Below the pieces are notes generated by a model, which ran no database searches, had not been told where the DNA came from, and worked only from the letters and a program-made list of their open reading frames with translations. The position numbers and the translations under genes are program-made. Shown here in pieces: positions 13,036-24,057 of a stretch of DNA of 64,000 nt. Origin of the DNA: Ectocarpus siliculosus (lineage: Eukaryota > Sar > Phaeophyceae > Ectocarpales > Ectocarpaceae); contig FN648368.1 in the NCBI GenBank assembly GCA_000310025.1, forward strand, positions 86,422-150,421, given 5' to 3'. Within the stretch, counting starts at the first letter, position 1. Every line of letters starts with the position of its first letter.

Positions 13036-14856
13036 GGTGGTTAGCCGACCGCGATCTCCGAGGCGATTCAGCTGCTGCCGCTGTACAGCATGGCCCTCCA
13101 GAAGAACCTTGCCTTCCGCGGCGGGACCGATGTCCGCACGGACGAGCGGGCGAACGTCCAGTCGCAGCTGGCCAACATGCCGGTCGACCACAGCCGGTGC
13201 TTCACCTACCCCCGCATGTTCAGGTGGGTTTGCGGCCGGAGGACGGTGCGGCGTGTGACAGTTCAGTGTGCGTTTGTGAATTTGCATCGACGGCGCTACC
13301 CGGCTGACCAATGAAAAGACGGGACGTCAGTCTTGTTGAAGTGGGAGATTACCTTTTCTTTGTGCTGCTTTTTTTTTTTTCTCCACGATTGCCGGTTTCC
13401 CCCCCTCTTGCCCCGCCTTGTTGCTTGTTGTTGTTGTTGTCTTCATCGTCTTTGTTTCTGTGATGACCTCGGTACGCAGACCCAGCCCCGTCGTCATGAA
13501 AGTATCGAAAACTATCGTTGATATTTTAACAGAGTCATCACTTGGATGAAGAGAACACATGATTTCCGCCCATTGCTGCACACGGTACGAAGGAAACGCC
13601 CAAAGCCCTCAGAACCCGAACTGAAAATGTGCAATCATCATCTATTCTCATGCGGCATGCTTCGAGAAAATTGTCTCTGACACCCTCCGCCTACTCTGCC
13701 TCCTCGCCCCTCGTGCGTGGATAAATCAGCCTGCACGACATGGAGGAGGATGCGGGGCTACCGCGGCCGGACGGTCCGGAGGGAGACCTCACGCCCACGG
13801 CGGGCACGGACGACATCAAGCTCCCGGAAGTCAGCAACCTCTCGGCAGAAAGGTGGGGGCTTGTGCTGACACAGGGTGCCGGGGAATGCTGTACATGTTG
13901 TTATCGGGAATCGGAGGTTAGGGTGCAGAGGAATGCCGCACATGTGCATGTTGGGAATGGGGGGATCGGGGCCATAGGATAATGCCGGGACAAAGTCGGC
14001 AGCCTCTCGGCACGAGGAGTGTATGATAGCAGCGTTTATTGTTTATTGGCCGCTCGTGGCGTTGGACAGTGCCGACGGTGGCTGAAGGAGTAAAGTACGT
14101 CCCCCCCTCAAATGTACCATCCCCGAAAGATTGCAACCTCTGTACAATACAGGGAGAACGCTGGATGTGATGATTTGACAGAGATCCTCCCTTGGTACAT
14201 CCATCTGTAGCAATGGTCCAATTGGCGCGGACTCCTCCCGTAGTCACAGACGATCTAATCAACACGGGTGCTATTGTACCATACCGGTAGTTTTACAAGT
14301 AAGATGCCAAAGGACCTATCCCAAACAGTTCGGTAGCGTAAAACGGCACGTTGTTCGGTGTGTGTAATCTTTTCACACCGCGAACAAGATTATGAATGTC
14401 TAACTTGGTTGGCAAACAAAACCTCTTGGGTGGTGGTCTGCGCATTCTTGACTCGAACACAACAGAAGCAGCGTAGAGACATGCCTTGGCTGTCAGTGAC
14501 ATCACGGCTTGGAAGCGGTTTAATATAAGATGAAGTGACCTTTGGCGGTGACGCGATCTGGAACATCGTCCGAAATTTCTCAACAAGGTTCTGTGGCACC
14601 TCCTGAAAGGGCTGGGCTCGTGATTGGTGCGGCACCGATTGTATAGGGTGTCACTTCACGCAAACCCTACGACACAAACTTCCTCGACCGCCACCACGAC
14701 CCTCCTCTCTCATTGTGTGTGTTTGTATTTTTGTATTTTTGTATTTTTCGTGGTTGTGGCTGTGGGATGGAATACAACCGGCCGTGTCTGTCTCTATGCC
14801 CATGGCGGTGTCGATCGAATGTAAGCAACTGAACGACGATTGTAACGACGATGTCC

Positions 14857-14888
<32 letters not shown>

Positions 14889-16255
14889 GTACAGATTGTC
14901 GTCTGAGGGAGTGTTTCTGCTGGAGAACGGCGTGGAGCTGTTCCTGTGGGTGGGGAGGGCGGCCAACCCGGCGGTGGTGTCGGCGCTGTTTGGCGTACCT
15001 TCTCTGGAGGGCGTGGACCTCACCCGGTTGCAGCCTCAGGTGACGAGAGCAATGACGGTTGCGATGGCTGTCTCTCGTTGTTCAGCAGTCTCTGTTACAC
15101 CTAGCCTCTGCCGAGCTTGAGCGTACTTTCTGTGGGGTGATTTTTTTTTTTTCGGTCGTTGACGGTGACGGGGCACGAAGGGTTTCCTCCTGGACTACAC
15201 GTATCAGGAGCATCGCCTCGTTGTCCAAAACTATTTTTCCTTGGCGTGCAGCCGGTCTTCAGACATGGCGTTCACTACTGCGGACGGCATTCCTCCAGCG
15301 GATTCTCCCTCTCCCACGCCGCTGGCGGATCGGACGTGGTGTCATCAGCAGAAGTATTTCCCCTCGCCTCACACCATGGTCACCACTTGCTGTCGTGGGT
15401 ATTGTGTGTTCGCTTTTTTTCCTGTTGCAGGAGGAGGGGAACGACTTGTGCCGCCGGGTGAACAGCGTCATCGCGGCGTTGCGGCAGGAGCGGATGACGT
15501 ACTTGCAGGTGCCCGAGGGTGTTTGTTGATGATAACGTTGACGTTGCCAACGAACTCGGTGTTAAGTTCGTGCCGTGCCGTTACTTGTAGGCACTCACTG
15601 GGTTGAAACATGAAGTGGTCCGGTGTTTTCGGCGATGACATTTAAGCCAAAGATCATCGGCCACGTGAAAGAGAACAGGACATGCTGCATTTCGATCTTC
15701 AAGTACGCGTGGGTGGAATGGGTGTGATTTTACAATGTAGTCCGGGAGGCGGGTATTGCACTCCTCCGAATTCGAGAGAACCGTGAACGTCGAACGTTCA
15801 GTTGCACGTACCTCAAGGGCTTACCGCGTTTGCTAGTTGAAGCTATTTCACCGCGATTTCCAACCTGGATGCATGCACTTCTCGCCACTAAATAGCGAGT
15901 CAAGTGTGGATTCCGTCGCTAGATACATGTACACATCTGTTGCCCTAACTTCATCGCCAAAGGGAACTTTTTCTTGGAGCTTCCGTTCTTGAGATTCCGG
16001 ATCTTACGCATCTTCTTGTGCGAGCAAGCGTGTCGAAGTAGGCCTCCTAATTCATCGCGCCCTCTTTTCTCCATGTACCCTGTGTCCCGCGTTCGGCAGG
16101 TGACGGTGGTAGGGGAGGGCGACGGCCACAACGAACGGCGCTTCTTTTGGCATCTCGTGGAGGACCGGGCGTCCTTCCCAGGCGGGTCGATGAACTACGC
16201 CGAGTACATGCAACACATCAACCGACAGAGCGTCGGCGGGATGGGCATGGGCTGA
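1800..16255 (+). CDS. SEC24: COPII coat cargo adaptor Sec24
   Basis: Sec24 pairs with Sec23 in the inner COPII coat and selects cargo for ER-to-Golgi vesicles. Nineteen exons join in phase: 1800-1931, 2328-2784, 3411-3537, 4158-4265, 5690-5916, 6371-6463, 6963-7160, 7697-7855, 8481-8663, 9306-9518, 9894-10022, 10795-11046, 11737-11883, 12476-12604, 13045-13223, 13730-13852, 14895-15039, 15431-15508, 16100-16255. Exons 1-5 encode a Pro/Gly/Gln-rich tail. Exon 7 gives the four-cysteine zinc finger ([12 protein letters not shown] then [10 protein letters not shown]). Exons 8-10 form the trunk ([31 protein letters not shown]), exons 11-12 the beta-sandwich, 13-15 the helical part, and 16-19 the gelsolin-like C-terminus ([17 protein letters not shown]). 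Exon 2 needs a frame change between about 2575 and 2620, beside GGAGGAGG and homopolymer runs, probably a sequencing error. Exon 5 lies just after the first assembly gap, so a tail exon could be missing. Confidence 0.95.
5020..5640. other. Assembly gap with low-quality flanks, inside a SEC24 intron
   Basis: One hundred Ns (5105-5204) are flanked, mainly on the right, by about 430 bases made almost only of homopolymer blocks of A, C, G and T. This texture is seen nowhere else in the window and is typical of unreliable read ends. Open frames here, such as a Gly/Lys/Pro-rich one on the minus strand, should not be trusted. Confidence 0.85.
6264..6330. repeat. CT-rich microsatellite in SEC24 intron 5
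   Basis: An interrupted (CT)n tract ends about 40 bases before the exon 6 acceptor at 6370/6371, so it may act as an extended polypyrimidine tract. Confidence 0.8.
7862..7982 (+). repeat. Tandem repeat in SEC24 intron 8
   Basis: Units built from GTGTGGAAACCCATGGTC and CATGTGGAAACCC recur about five times straight after the exon 8 donor (7855/7856). The array holds several ATGG and GTAGG/GTATG strings, so some units carry decoy donor-like sites. Confidence 0.75.
9566..9630 (+). repeat. Short dispersed motif, copy 2 (SEC24 intron 10)
   Basis: GCATCGACCGCGCTAACCGG continues into CTGACCAATGAAAAGACGTC and matches the copies near 797 and 13284. It lies between exons 10 and 11 and has no coding capacity. 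Confidence 0.55.
11098..11156 (+). repeat. Degenerate copy of the 3' end of SEC24 exon 12
   Basis: Directly downstream of exon 12 (ends 11046) the intron repeats the exon end: GTGTTCGCGG, then GACGAGCAGCTG, GCTTCGGTTGTC and a donor-like GTGAG, mirroring exon 12 GTGTTCGCGG, GACGAGCAGCTG, GCGTCGGTGGTC and GTGGG. Short deletions and substitutions break the frame, so it is not a usable alternative exon. Confidence 0.75.
11383..11430. repeat. GA microsatellite in SEC24 intron 12
   Basis: A GA-rich tract passes into a clean (GA)n run. No other feature is seen in this part of the intron. Confidence 0.8.
13004..13035. repeat. (GTT)n repeat before SEC24 exon 15
   Basis: About ten GTT units lie immediately upstream of the acceptor GTGGTTAG at 13044/13045, taking the place of the usual mixed polypyrimidine tract. 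Confidence 0.8.
13284..13340 (+). repeat. Short dispersed motif, copy 3 (SEC24 intron 15)
   Basis: GCATCGACGGCGCTACCCGG continues into CTGACCAATGAAAAGACGGG and CGTCAGTCTTG, the same motif as at 9566. It lies about 60 bases after the exon 15 donor. Confidence 0.55.
14857..14888. repeat. (GAT)n repeat before SEC24 exon 17
   Basis: About ten GAT/TGA units end six bases before the acceptor ACAG at 14894. Like the GTT run before exon 15, the repeat sits where a pyrimidine tract is expected. Confidence 0.8.
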
Positions 16256-18930
16256 CGGCTGCGTGCGTGAGAGGTTAACGGCCGGAGGGCGGGAGAGAAG
16301 GAGAAGACTAGGGGGGTTGTTCAATAATATTTCGGATTTTGATGGTGTTGTCGCTTGGGATGTCGGTCTGCTTGCGGACTTGATCTTGCGGGATGTTTTC
16401 GTCAGTGGGTTGCTTTCGGTTGCAGCTGGAGGCGGGAGTTGGTGCAACTGGTGGGGAGAGAACGAGAGGTGTTTTTGGCACCGCTCAGCAATCGCTTGGG
16501 GAAGGTTGTACGTATCACGTATTTTATCTTGTCGCTTGTGTGCATACGCCCTGTTCTTCTTGCCCTTCTTTCCCCTTCCGCGTCTTTGCTATTTAGGCGG
16601 TCCTTTCATTTATTTATTTTCGTGTGCGTCGGTTGGGCCAGCCCTGGCGGTTATTTCAAGTGCTAAGATGGGGATCTTGGATGACGTCGATCATCATAGT
16701 TTGCGACTTGCATGTGGTATCGCGACGATGTCTATACAGCTAGCTGTCGTTCGTGATGTAGACGATTGATACGGGTATCTTAGGTAGGAGTGAAGGAAGG
16801 CTTGAAGGCGATATTTTGAACTGGTTCGGGGAGGAAGCGTTGCTCCATACCGAGCGATGACGGCCACGGAAATTGTTCGTTTTCTCTATCTGTCGAATCC
16901 CGCACGCTGCGATATGACAGAGGCGCAAGCAGTTTTCGGATTGGCTACATGTAGGAAATTTTTGGTTGGCCCATTATCCTTGGACGGCGGCTGCAGGGGT
17001 CTCGGGGCATGTTGGAGTTGCCGGTGACACATTTGAGTCGAGTAATACAACGAAGTAGTGGCAGCAGCAGCAGCAAGTCGCCTCTCGGCAGACATTTGTT
17101 TTGGACAGCTGCAACGTGGTAGCATACAGCCCAGCGCGGGGAGTGCGTTGAGCTCGCCCCGACTGCAGGCTCGTCTTCTTGCTCGAGGCTGTTTTTTCGC
17201 TGCCTGTCGTGAGGACTCTGATTCGGTCTTTTGGCATGAAACGCCGTGGAGAAAGCGTGTGCTGAAACAATTTTTTGAATCACATTTGTTTTGACGCCAA
17301 TAACGCATGAGGCGGTTTTTCGACTCTGGATGGAGTGTCCGCACGGGGCATGTGTATGGCTTTGCGAGGAGGGTTGTTTTGGATGGACAAGAAGATGATC
17401 CAGAGAGGCACCGAATTTGGGATGAGAACGGGGTGCTTGCTGTGTTTCCGAGCAACCGAAGAAACGCCGTGTTTAGTATCCCGACTTGCCTCCCTCACAC
17501 GCGCGTGGGAGTTAAGCGCATTGAACGCGGGCTCCAAAGGTATGCTGACCGCAGAATGTTGGTGCATGTCACCATCTCAGCGTCGGAACGGCGGCAGGAC
17601 ACATCGTTCTATGGCAACGTATGTTTTGGGTTGCGCTCTTTGCACATGGACACTTCCCAAGCGGCTCCCAGGCGCATGTGGTACCCATTGAGCGATGCAT
17701 TTCCAACCCGCACAAGCGTTTGACCCTTTTCACCGTCTTCACGTCATCCGGCTGCTCCTGGCTTCACATGCGCAACCCGCATGCACAATCTTGCTGATGA
17801 TGATAGAGTGAACCTTTGAACCATGATGATGCAGTCAGCAGGTCTCGCCGCATGCATATCTGCCACGCCCTCCTTGGCGCTTGGCCCCGGCTGTCCCTAC
17901 GCTGAGTACGACATCAGACTGCCACACTACTGCGGTCTGATCTCCGTTCGCGATCCTTTTAATGGCGTTGGGGGCGCAAAGACGCTGTGCAGTTGGGTGT
18001 GACTGTCGCTGCTTCCGGGGTCACACGCGGCGAGATTAAAGCGGTCAGTTGGTCGGATGCGGCGAGATAAATGAAAAAAATTCACAGCAGAGCAGTTCCT
18101 TCCGCGTTTCATGAGCGAGATCTTTGGCATCCTAACCCCGTAGAAGACTCGGACGAGAGCTTGGTCATAGCTTTAGATATGAGCAAGTCATGAGAGCTTC
18201 TAACCGTCGCCGTCGAAACCCCTTCGTCGTTACTGGCGTGTATTGCTGCTGTGCAATTCTAGCGACGACCTTCTCACGGCCGGAACACGTCGTTGCAGTA
18301 ACGCCCGCTAGCAGGAGCGGCCGTAGCGAGGCCAGAAGGAGCAGCAAAAGCAACAATGGGAATAATAGGAGCTCGCAGGGAAAGCTACGCGCCGCTTGGG
18401 CCGGATCGTCGCGGGCAGACGCGGTCTTCCCTCTTTTGCACTTGCATTTCTGTCTGGACTGCCCGGACCCCGCTGCAGAAGGTTCAGTCGGTGAGAGACA
18501 CTCACTCGCGGCAGACGGTTCAACTGTGTCTGGGAGCGCTTGCTTCAATTTCTAACTCGATTTTCATAGCTGAATAGAGAGTAGATCTGTTGCTGACCGC
18601 AGCAGTAGGCAATGGCCGTCTGCAGCTACAGTGCCTCAAAACTTAGCCCAGTGTCTTATTCTGTCCAGAAGTACGGCTTGATACAGCAGGTCGCATGTTT
18701 TCCGTGAACATCGTCGGGCGCCTGGTAGGCTTCGAAGACTGCTGCCGAGAAGGCCTCTGATATTGCTGTACGTCTGCACGGAGAAAGAAGATACGCGTTG
18801 CCTTTCCCCCTACAGTACGTAGGTCTGCACCAGAACGAGCTCTCTCCGTAAGTCGAAAACCGACAGCCGTCAATAATATTCTTTCGTCCCCAACCCGCCT
18901 CCGCATCTGCTGTTGCCCTCGATCTTTCAG
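16256..18930. other. Intergenic region after SEC24, with a possible 5' exon of the next gene
   Basis: Most of this stretch probably holds the SEC24 3' untranslated region. Overlapping open frames on both strands (for example 16886-17455 minus, 17307-17723 plus) show no family resemblance. A plus-strand frame from ATG 18190 begins with a basic stretch and then a hydrophobic run (PFVVTGVYCCCAILA) that looks like a signal peptide. It could be the first exon of the PA-domain gene, but I could not join it in phase to the exon at 18931. Confidence 0.35.
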
Positions 18931-20164
18931 TACGGGCTCTTGCACCACACCATGGCATTCGCGAGTTCAAGGTCTCCGGAGGTGAGATTCACAGTGGTAC
19001 TTGTATTGGTGTCCTGTGGTGCCTCAAATTTGATCGGCGAGCCTTTCTCGGTTCACCCTTTGTCTCCCTGCCTTGGGTCTTTCTTTGGCTTCCTTCTCCT
19101 CCATACCGTCGCGGGTGCGATATTCTGTGCGACATTCTCTGCGAATAAGCAAGGCGAGAGAGAGAAAAAAAAAATGCCCGCAGAGAGAGAAAAAGTGCCC
19201 GCAGTTTTCTGATTGGACATTTTTTTGGAAGGGAATCTCCTTTGGTCGAAAATACTTTCGCGAGCCCACGTTGTGAATAGTGTGTTCCACCACGCAAACC
19301 ATGCCTCAACAGTGTATACCCCGCAGTTGAACCAAGTCACAAAGCTTTTCATCTAACATGACATTGCGTGACGTTGTCGTCCTTGTCATGTTGTGAACGA
19401 AGATCTCGTGTACGCCGTCCCAAACACCGGTAACAAAGACACGCTTCTGAACGGGGACGACATGGCTGCTTGCGTCGTTCTGTTCGAAAGAGGGGAGGTG
19501 AGGGCAACAAACAGCTGGGGTGGGCATTGAGTGTAGCCAATCTCGAATCCGACGTGTGAAGACTTGGTAGGGAGTGAGTGGTACGATTCGATGCATAAAC
19601 AGTCGACAACTTCCTGAAAACAAAGGTTCTGTCGCGGGCCACTTGCTAGTAGACCCCGCTGTCATAACCCGCGCTCGCGCAGAAACATTTCTCGTGCGGC
19701 ATCCCTCGTACAACATGGTGTGATTATCTTGCCCCACCTGACACGAACGTGAACATGTATTCCACAAAATGTTGTCGTCAAAGGTTGTATTTGCTCAATC
19801 GCGTACAGCAGGAACCTCGACGAATGCCTCCATACATATCGCACACACAAACATTGACAACAACTACACGCGCGTGCGCGTGTAGGTTCCGGTGGTGGAA
19901 AAGATTCTTAAAGCACAGACTGCAGGGGCGGTCGGGGTAATTGTCGTTGACAACGGCGGCTGCGACGACGGGCTCGTCGACTGCGGCCGGCTGGGCGGCG
20001 CCCGGGACGGGGGTTTCGCGAAGCGGGACGGCGTGCACGCTTGGTCGGGGGTGAAGATTCCGGCGGTGATGGTGTCGGCGGCGGACGGGGAGAGGTTCAG
20101 AGGGATGATGCTCCTGCAGAAGATCGTGGTGGAAGGGCTAGGGGAGCAGCTAGTGCAGCGGTAG
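18931..20164 (+). CDS. Protease-associated (PA) domain protein, 3' part
   Basis: The last exon, 19886-20164, follows a GTGTAG acceptor and encodes a typical second half of a PA domain: VVEKILKAQTAGAVGVIVVD, then an acidic Gly/Cys-rich insert, WSGVKIPAVMVSAADGE, and a short tail ending LVQR. PA domains are lid or sorting modules in vacuolar sorting receptors, some subtilases and RING or EDEM-type secretory proteins. A 51-nt candidate exon at 18931-18981 (acceptor CTTTCAG, donor GGAG/GTGAG) joins in phase 0 and encodes YGLLHHTMAFASSRSPE; this link is inference. Earlier exons, including the start, were not found. With no catalytic domain visible downstream, the PA domain is close to the C-terminus. 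Confidence 0.6.
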
Positions 20165-23100
20165 CAACACGGTTTTCGGCCGCCGGAAGCCGCTTGCTTG
20201 TTGCGCGGGTTTTCGGCGCTCGCGGTATCGCTCTGTCTTGCGTGAGTGCGTGGTGCGAAGAAAGGGAGATATGTAGAGGGGAGGGCGATAGTCGCTTCTT
20301 CAGCTTTGTGGCCCGGGAATTTATGCCTGCCCTGCCCCTTCGCCGTTGGAACAACACGGGAGCCAGGGGCGATGACGCCATACTGCGACATTCTTTACGC
20401 GGTTCAAAGCCACCGGCGCATGCTCCCTCTATGTCGGTTGTGGTCGTGTATCCATGCCGAAGACATGAGGTCGTTTTGATGTCCCAGTAGTACACTCGTG
20501 TGTGATTGAGTGCTAGAAATGATGTCTTGACCACGGTATTTTTGGTGCCGGTCGAGTACACCACATACCTCGAATCAGAGAAAGACGAGTGTCAGCCTTC
20601 AACGCCAACCATCTACTGTAACTCACGTCACGGTCCCGTTGCTTCAATAGGCTACAGCCCGCTCCGCGGTTTCATAGACCTGAGCCGTCGTCATCGTGAT
20701 TCAGGTTGAAGTTGTTGTTTCTGCGTGGGGACACAGCACAAGGAACCGAAATACGCTGATCAGCAATATCGGCTGAATGCTTTGTTATGGACTTCCGATG
20801 TTTCTTTCAGAGGCAAGATTGCAGCTCTTGTACAAGGGGGCTCCACCCGCCCCCCTTCGGGGGGCGCGCACTGCGCTGAATTCCGCACATGAGCATGAGG
20901 ATAGTGTAGCAGCAATAGAAGATGCTAAGTGGATAAGGTAGGGGCGAATGTAGACGGGTGCCGACGAACGTGTTGATGCACCTGGCTGAACGGAAGTTGG
21001 TGCTGTTGCTTGTTGTCGTGTTGCGTTAAGAGCTGTTCCGGTCTCCGCTCGAAAGGGGAAGACCCGTATGTTTCCGTTGGACGCTTGCAGGGACACATTC
21101 AACAACAGGGACTGTTGACGGTTGTGCTTGCGTGACAGACATGCCGGGAAAAAAACGCGGCGAGATGAAACCTCTCACAATAACTGTACCACCGACGAAC
21201 GAACGGCAGGCACGCACTTCCCCTCTCAGCCAATAGCAGGGGGGATTCGTCTTTGGTTCGGGTTCATGGGTAGCGGACGTTCCGGTCACAGACCACGTTG
21301 CGTTGGCACTGGCGTGGGGCGCAACGAGCATGAGGGCGCGGGACATCCCAGGGCAGGCCACATATATTTCAGGCCAGCCTTAAGCGAGAAACCCGATCGA
21401 AACTCACTTTTGGTGCGATATTTGTTGAGGTGTTTCGCCTCTAGGCGCCTGTGGTGAGACAACCTTTTTCTATGCTAGAAATAGAGAGGCGCTCATCGCT
21501 GGAAGATCGGAAACGCGAGGAGGGTCGAAGAGCCAGGCAAACCTAACCATGTTAATAGCTCCTGAATGCGCAGTTCCGACAAGTTTCGAAGGCTTGCTTT
21601 TGCTTAACAACTTCACCGTATCAAAATCCAGAATACAACGGTCGTGTCGACACCCCACGATCGGGGTTGAAGCAAAATGACGGTGCACGTGACACCTACT
21701 GTCTGCGAAGCCCTTGTCTCGAGTGAAGCCACACTCGAAGCAAAACACTGTCGAGGGTTTGCTCCATAGCGTCCGGCCGTGGCCAGCGAGTGCTCATCCA
21801 AGCGTGGCTTTTACGAAACGGAGGTCTCTGGGCTTTATCGTAACAACAACGAAGTTGAACGGCGCCGCCAGGTTCGGAATTCCAATGCCAACGTGGCCGG
21901 CGGTTACCCCGCACGGTAGCCGCAGCTAGCTGTAGACTACACGTGCTTCGAGACGGGGTCACCCTGCGACAACGTCGTCCAAGCACAAGTTTCCCCTTCC
22001 TACACACGTCACAAGCTGGAGGCTTCCTCTGCTGGTGTTCTGTTTCGCCCGCAACCAAACTCTCTCTTAAGCGTGTAGCGACACGGCGGCGAAACCGACG
22101 AGAACGAAGGGCTGGTTGACTTCTCCTTGTCAGTTGGGCTTCTCCACCTTGGACGCCTGTGTCTCTGTGTGGGAGCGAACGCCCCCTCTCTCCCTTCTCT
22201 TTGCACTCCATCTCTCCGTTACTGAGAAGGTGCTAATCGAAAAAGACGCGAAGACAGCTATCCTCAGGCCCCAGCAAACAGGAAAAATACCTCCCAGGAA
22301 TGACAAAATTTTCCCAGGAAGAAAACCGCTCCGCAAGAAGAACCACAACTTCCCTGCAAAACAAGAGCTATTTTCAAAGCATTCATGCCATACAGACGAG
22401 GCAGCGGTACTCCCCCACCCGTCGCTCCGATTGCCACTGCTATGCGGTACCAGCGAGAGGGTGGTTTGGTCGCTGCTTTGGCGGAGACGGAGGAAAGAAC
22501 AGCGTCGAGCCTGGCACCACATCGTCGTTCACGTCGCACGTATCCGGAATACCAAACCTGCCGAAAACATTGTGGAAGGGGCAAGCGTCGTCTTAAACGG
22601 TGTCGTCTTAAACGGTCAAGGGAATGGGTGGGGCCGGTGGGCGACTGCATGAGGGGTTAGCTGCGTTGGGGCTACATTAAGAGAATCCTCGAGAAATGTG
22701 ACATGTAAACATGCTTTTTTCCCACACAGTCTTGCGAAAAACGTCCCTCGCAACGTCCGATAGGATAATCTATAGTGCCCCTGTGTTAGAAGTTCGACTG
22801 TTCAAACCTTCATCTTGACTGAACAGATTCAAATTGGTTCAAAACTGAACGTAGCTACCAAACAGGACGTAACTGTCAAAGGAGATGGGCATTCCATGGC
22901 ATCCCAATCATAGCGTCGTCGTGCAGTTATTTGAGATGTTTCGTAGACGGCTAGAACAATATAGCCGACAAGAAGCATGATAACCGAACGACAGGAGTTG
23001 GAGAGCCGGGTTCCCCTTTCATTTTCCTCGTCCACAACCATCGCGCACGTGGATAGACCTCGACCCTGCCGTGTGGGTGCCTCTGGTCTGAGCAAAACTC

Positions 23101-24057
23101 TCACCGCCGTGTTCTCCCGTTTTGAGTCCGCACGACTCCCCCCGTCTGCTCGGCCTCCAAGATAACGTCGAAGATGCCGTTGGGCAGCACAGTTGACTTG
23201 TTTCCACCGACCGAGACGTGGAACGGTTTTTCTGGGAACTTGCCGAGCGTCGTCTGGTGTTGTTCCGTGCCGTTCGTCGATCGTTGTGCGTGTGATTTCA
23301 GGCATGGATATGTACATGTAGGGCAGAGCCAAAAGGTTAGCTTGAGGGCTGACGTCCTTCGTCCCGGAATGCATGCTATGAATCTTGCTGGGGCAGACGA
23401 TGCACCCAGGGGGGTGGGTGGCTGCCACCCATGACCCGTCCTCTGACAAGCGCGCGCGTCCGAAAGGAACCAATTCTGGCTCTGGCGGCGAAGGCGCTGG
23501 GGTATAGTGCTCTCTGACCTACTATGACCGAATGCCATGGCTAGTGTCCAACCGCGCCGCGTATCTGACCTCGTTGAGGGGCCGTTGCATCTCCGCCTGA
23601 TCGCGGGGGACGCCCCGTACGAGGAAAGGATTGCGCCAAGGGTCCAAAAACTGCGTCCCACCGCTGATGCCCCGCTGGTATGGAGCCAACGCAACCCGGT
23701 TCCCCGCATGGAACTCGCGCGGTCCAACCTTTCATTTACGTTGGAACCGAACGAACGGGTGGGGGAGTGCGTTGTGTCGAAGTGTCACTCATGTGCACGG
23801 CGTTGAGCGGCCAGAAACAACAACAGCTACATTATCAACGACAATAACACAGCACCAACAATAGAAATGGCCTCTTAGAGCAAGAGCAGCGTATCTTCTC
23901 CGAGCTAACTACAGCATGTGAACAACGTTTCGCTCAAAGTACACTGTCATGCTTTTCCCCCCTCCACCTGACTTGTGCCATTACGGTGTTTTTTTTACCC
24001 CAACAGCACGGGAAAATATCTCTACAGATTTTAATCTGCTACTGCCTCTACGGCTGG
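20165..24057. other. Long region without a recognised gene
   Basis: It lies between the 3' ends of two convergent genes (PA-domain plus, SPATA17-like minus) and may be largely untranslated sequence. Overlapping frames of 170-214 codons occur on both strands (21696-22211, 22829-23473, 23101-23727 minus; 22116-22652 plus) without recognisable motifs or coherent exon borders. A plus-strand frame at 23537-23806 (RRVSDLVEGPLHLRLIAG...) is also unexplained. A strong GC stem-loop lies at about 20851-20870. Confidence 0.4.
20849..20872. other. GC stem with UUCG tetraloop
   Basis: GCCCCCC TTCG GGGGGGC forms a perfect 7-bp stem closed by a C(UUCG)G loop, an exceptionally stable RNA hairpin if transcribed. 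Nothing nearby identifies a known RNA family, and a chance palindrome in a GC run is possible. Confidence 0.45.

Noticed and set aside
16886-17723. Open frames on both strands after SEC24
   Set aside because: No family resemblance and mutual overlap; more likely the long 3' untranslated region.
18190-18555. Signal-peptide-like frame as a secure first exon of the PA-domain gene
   Set aside because: Its best donor (phase 1) does not match the phase 0 exon at 18931, so the link was left as a possibility only.
22829-23727. Two overlapping minus-strand frames of 214 and 208 codons
   Set aside because: They overlap in different frames, show no motif, and no splice borders connect them to a gene; chance frames of this size are expected in this GC range.
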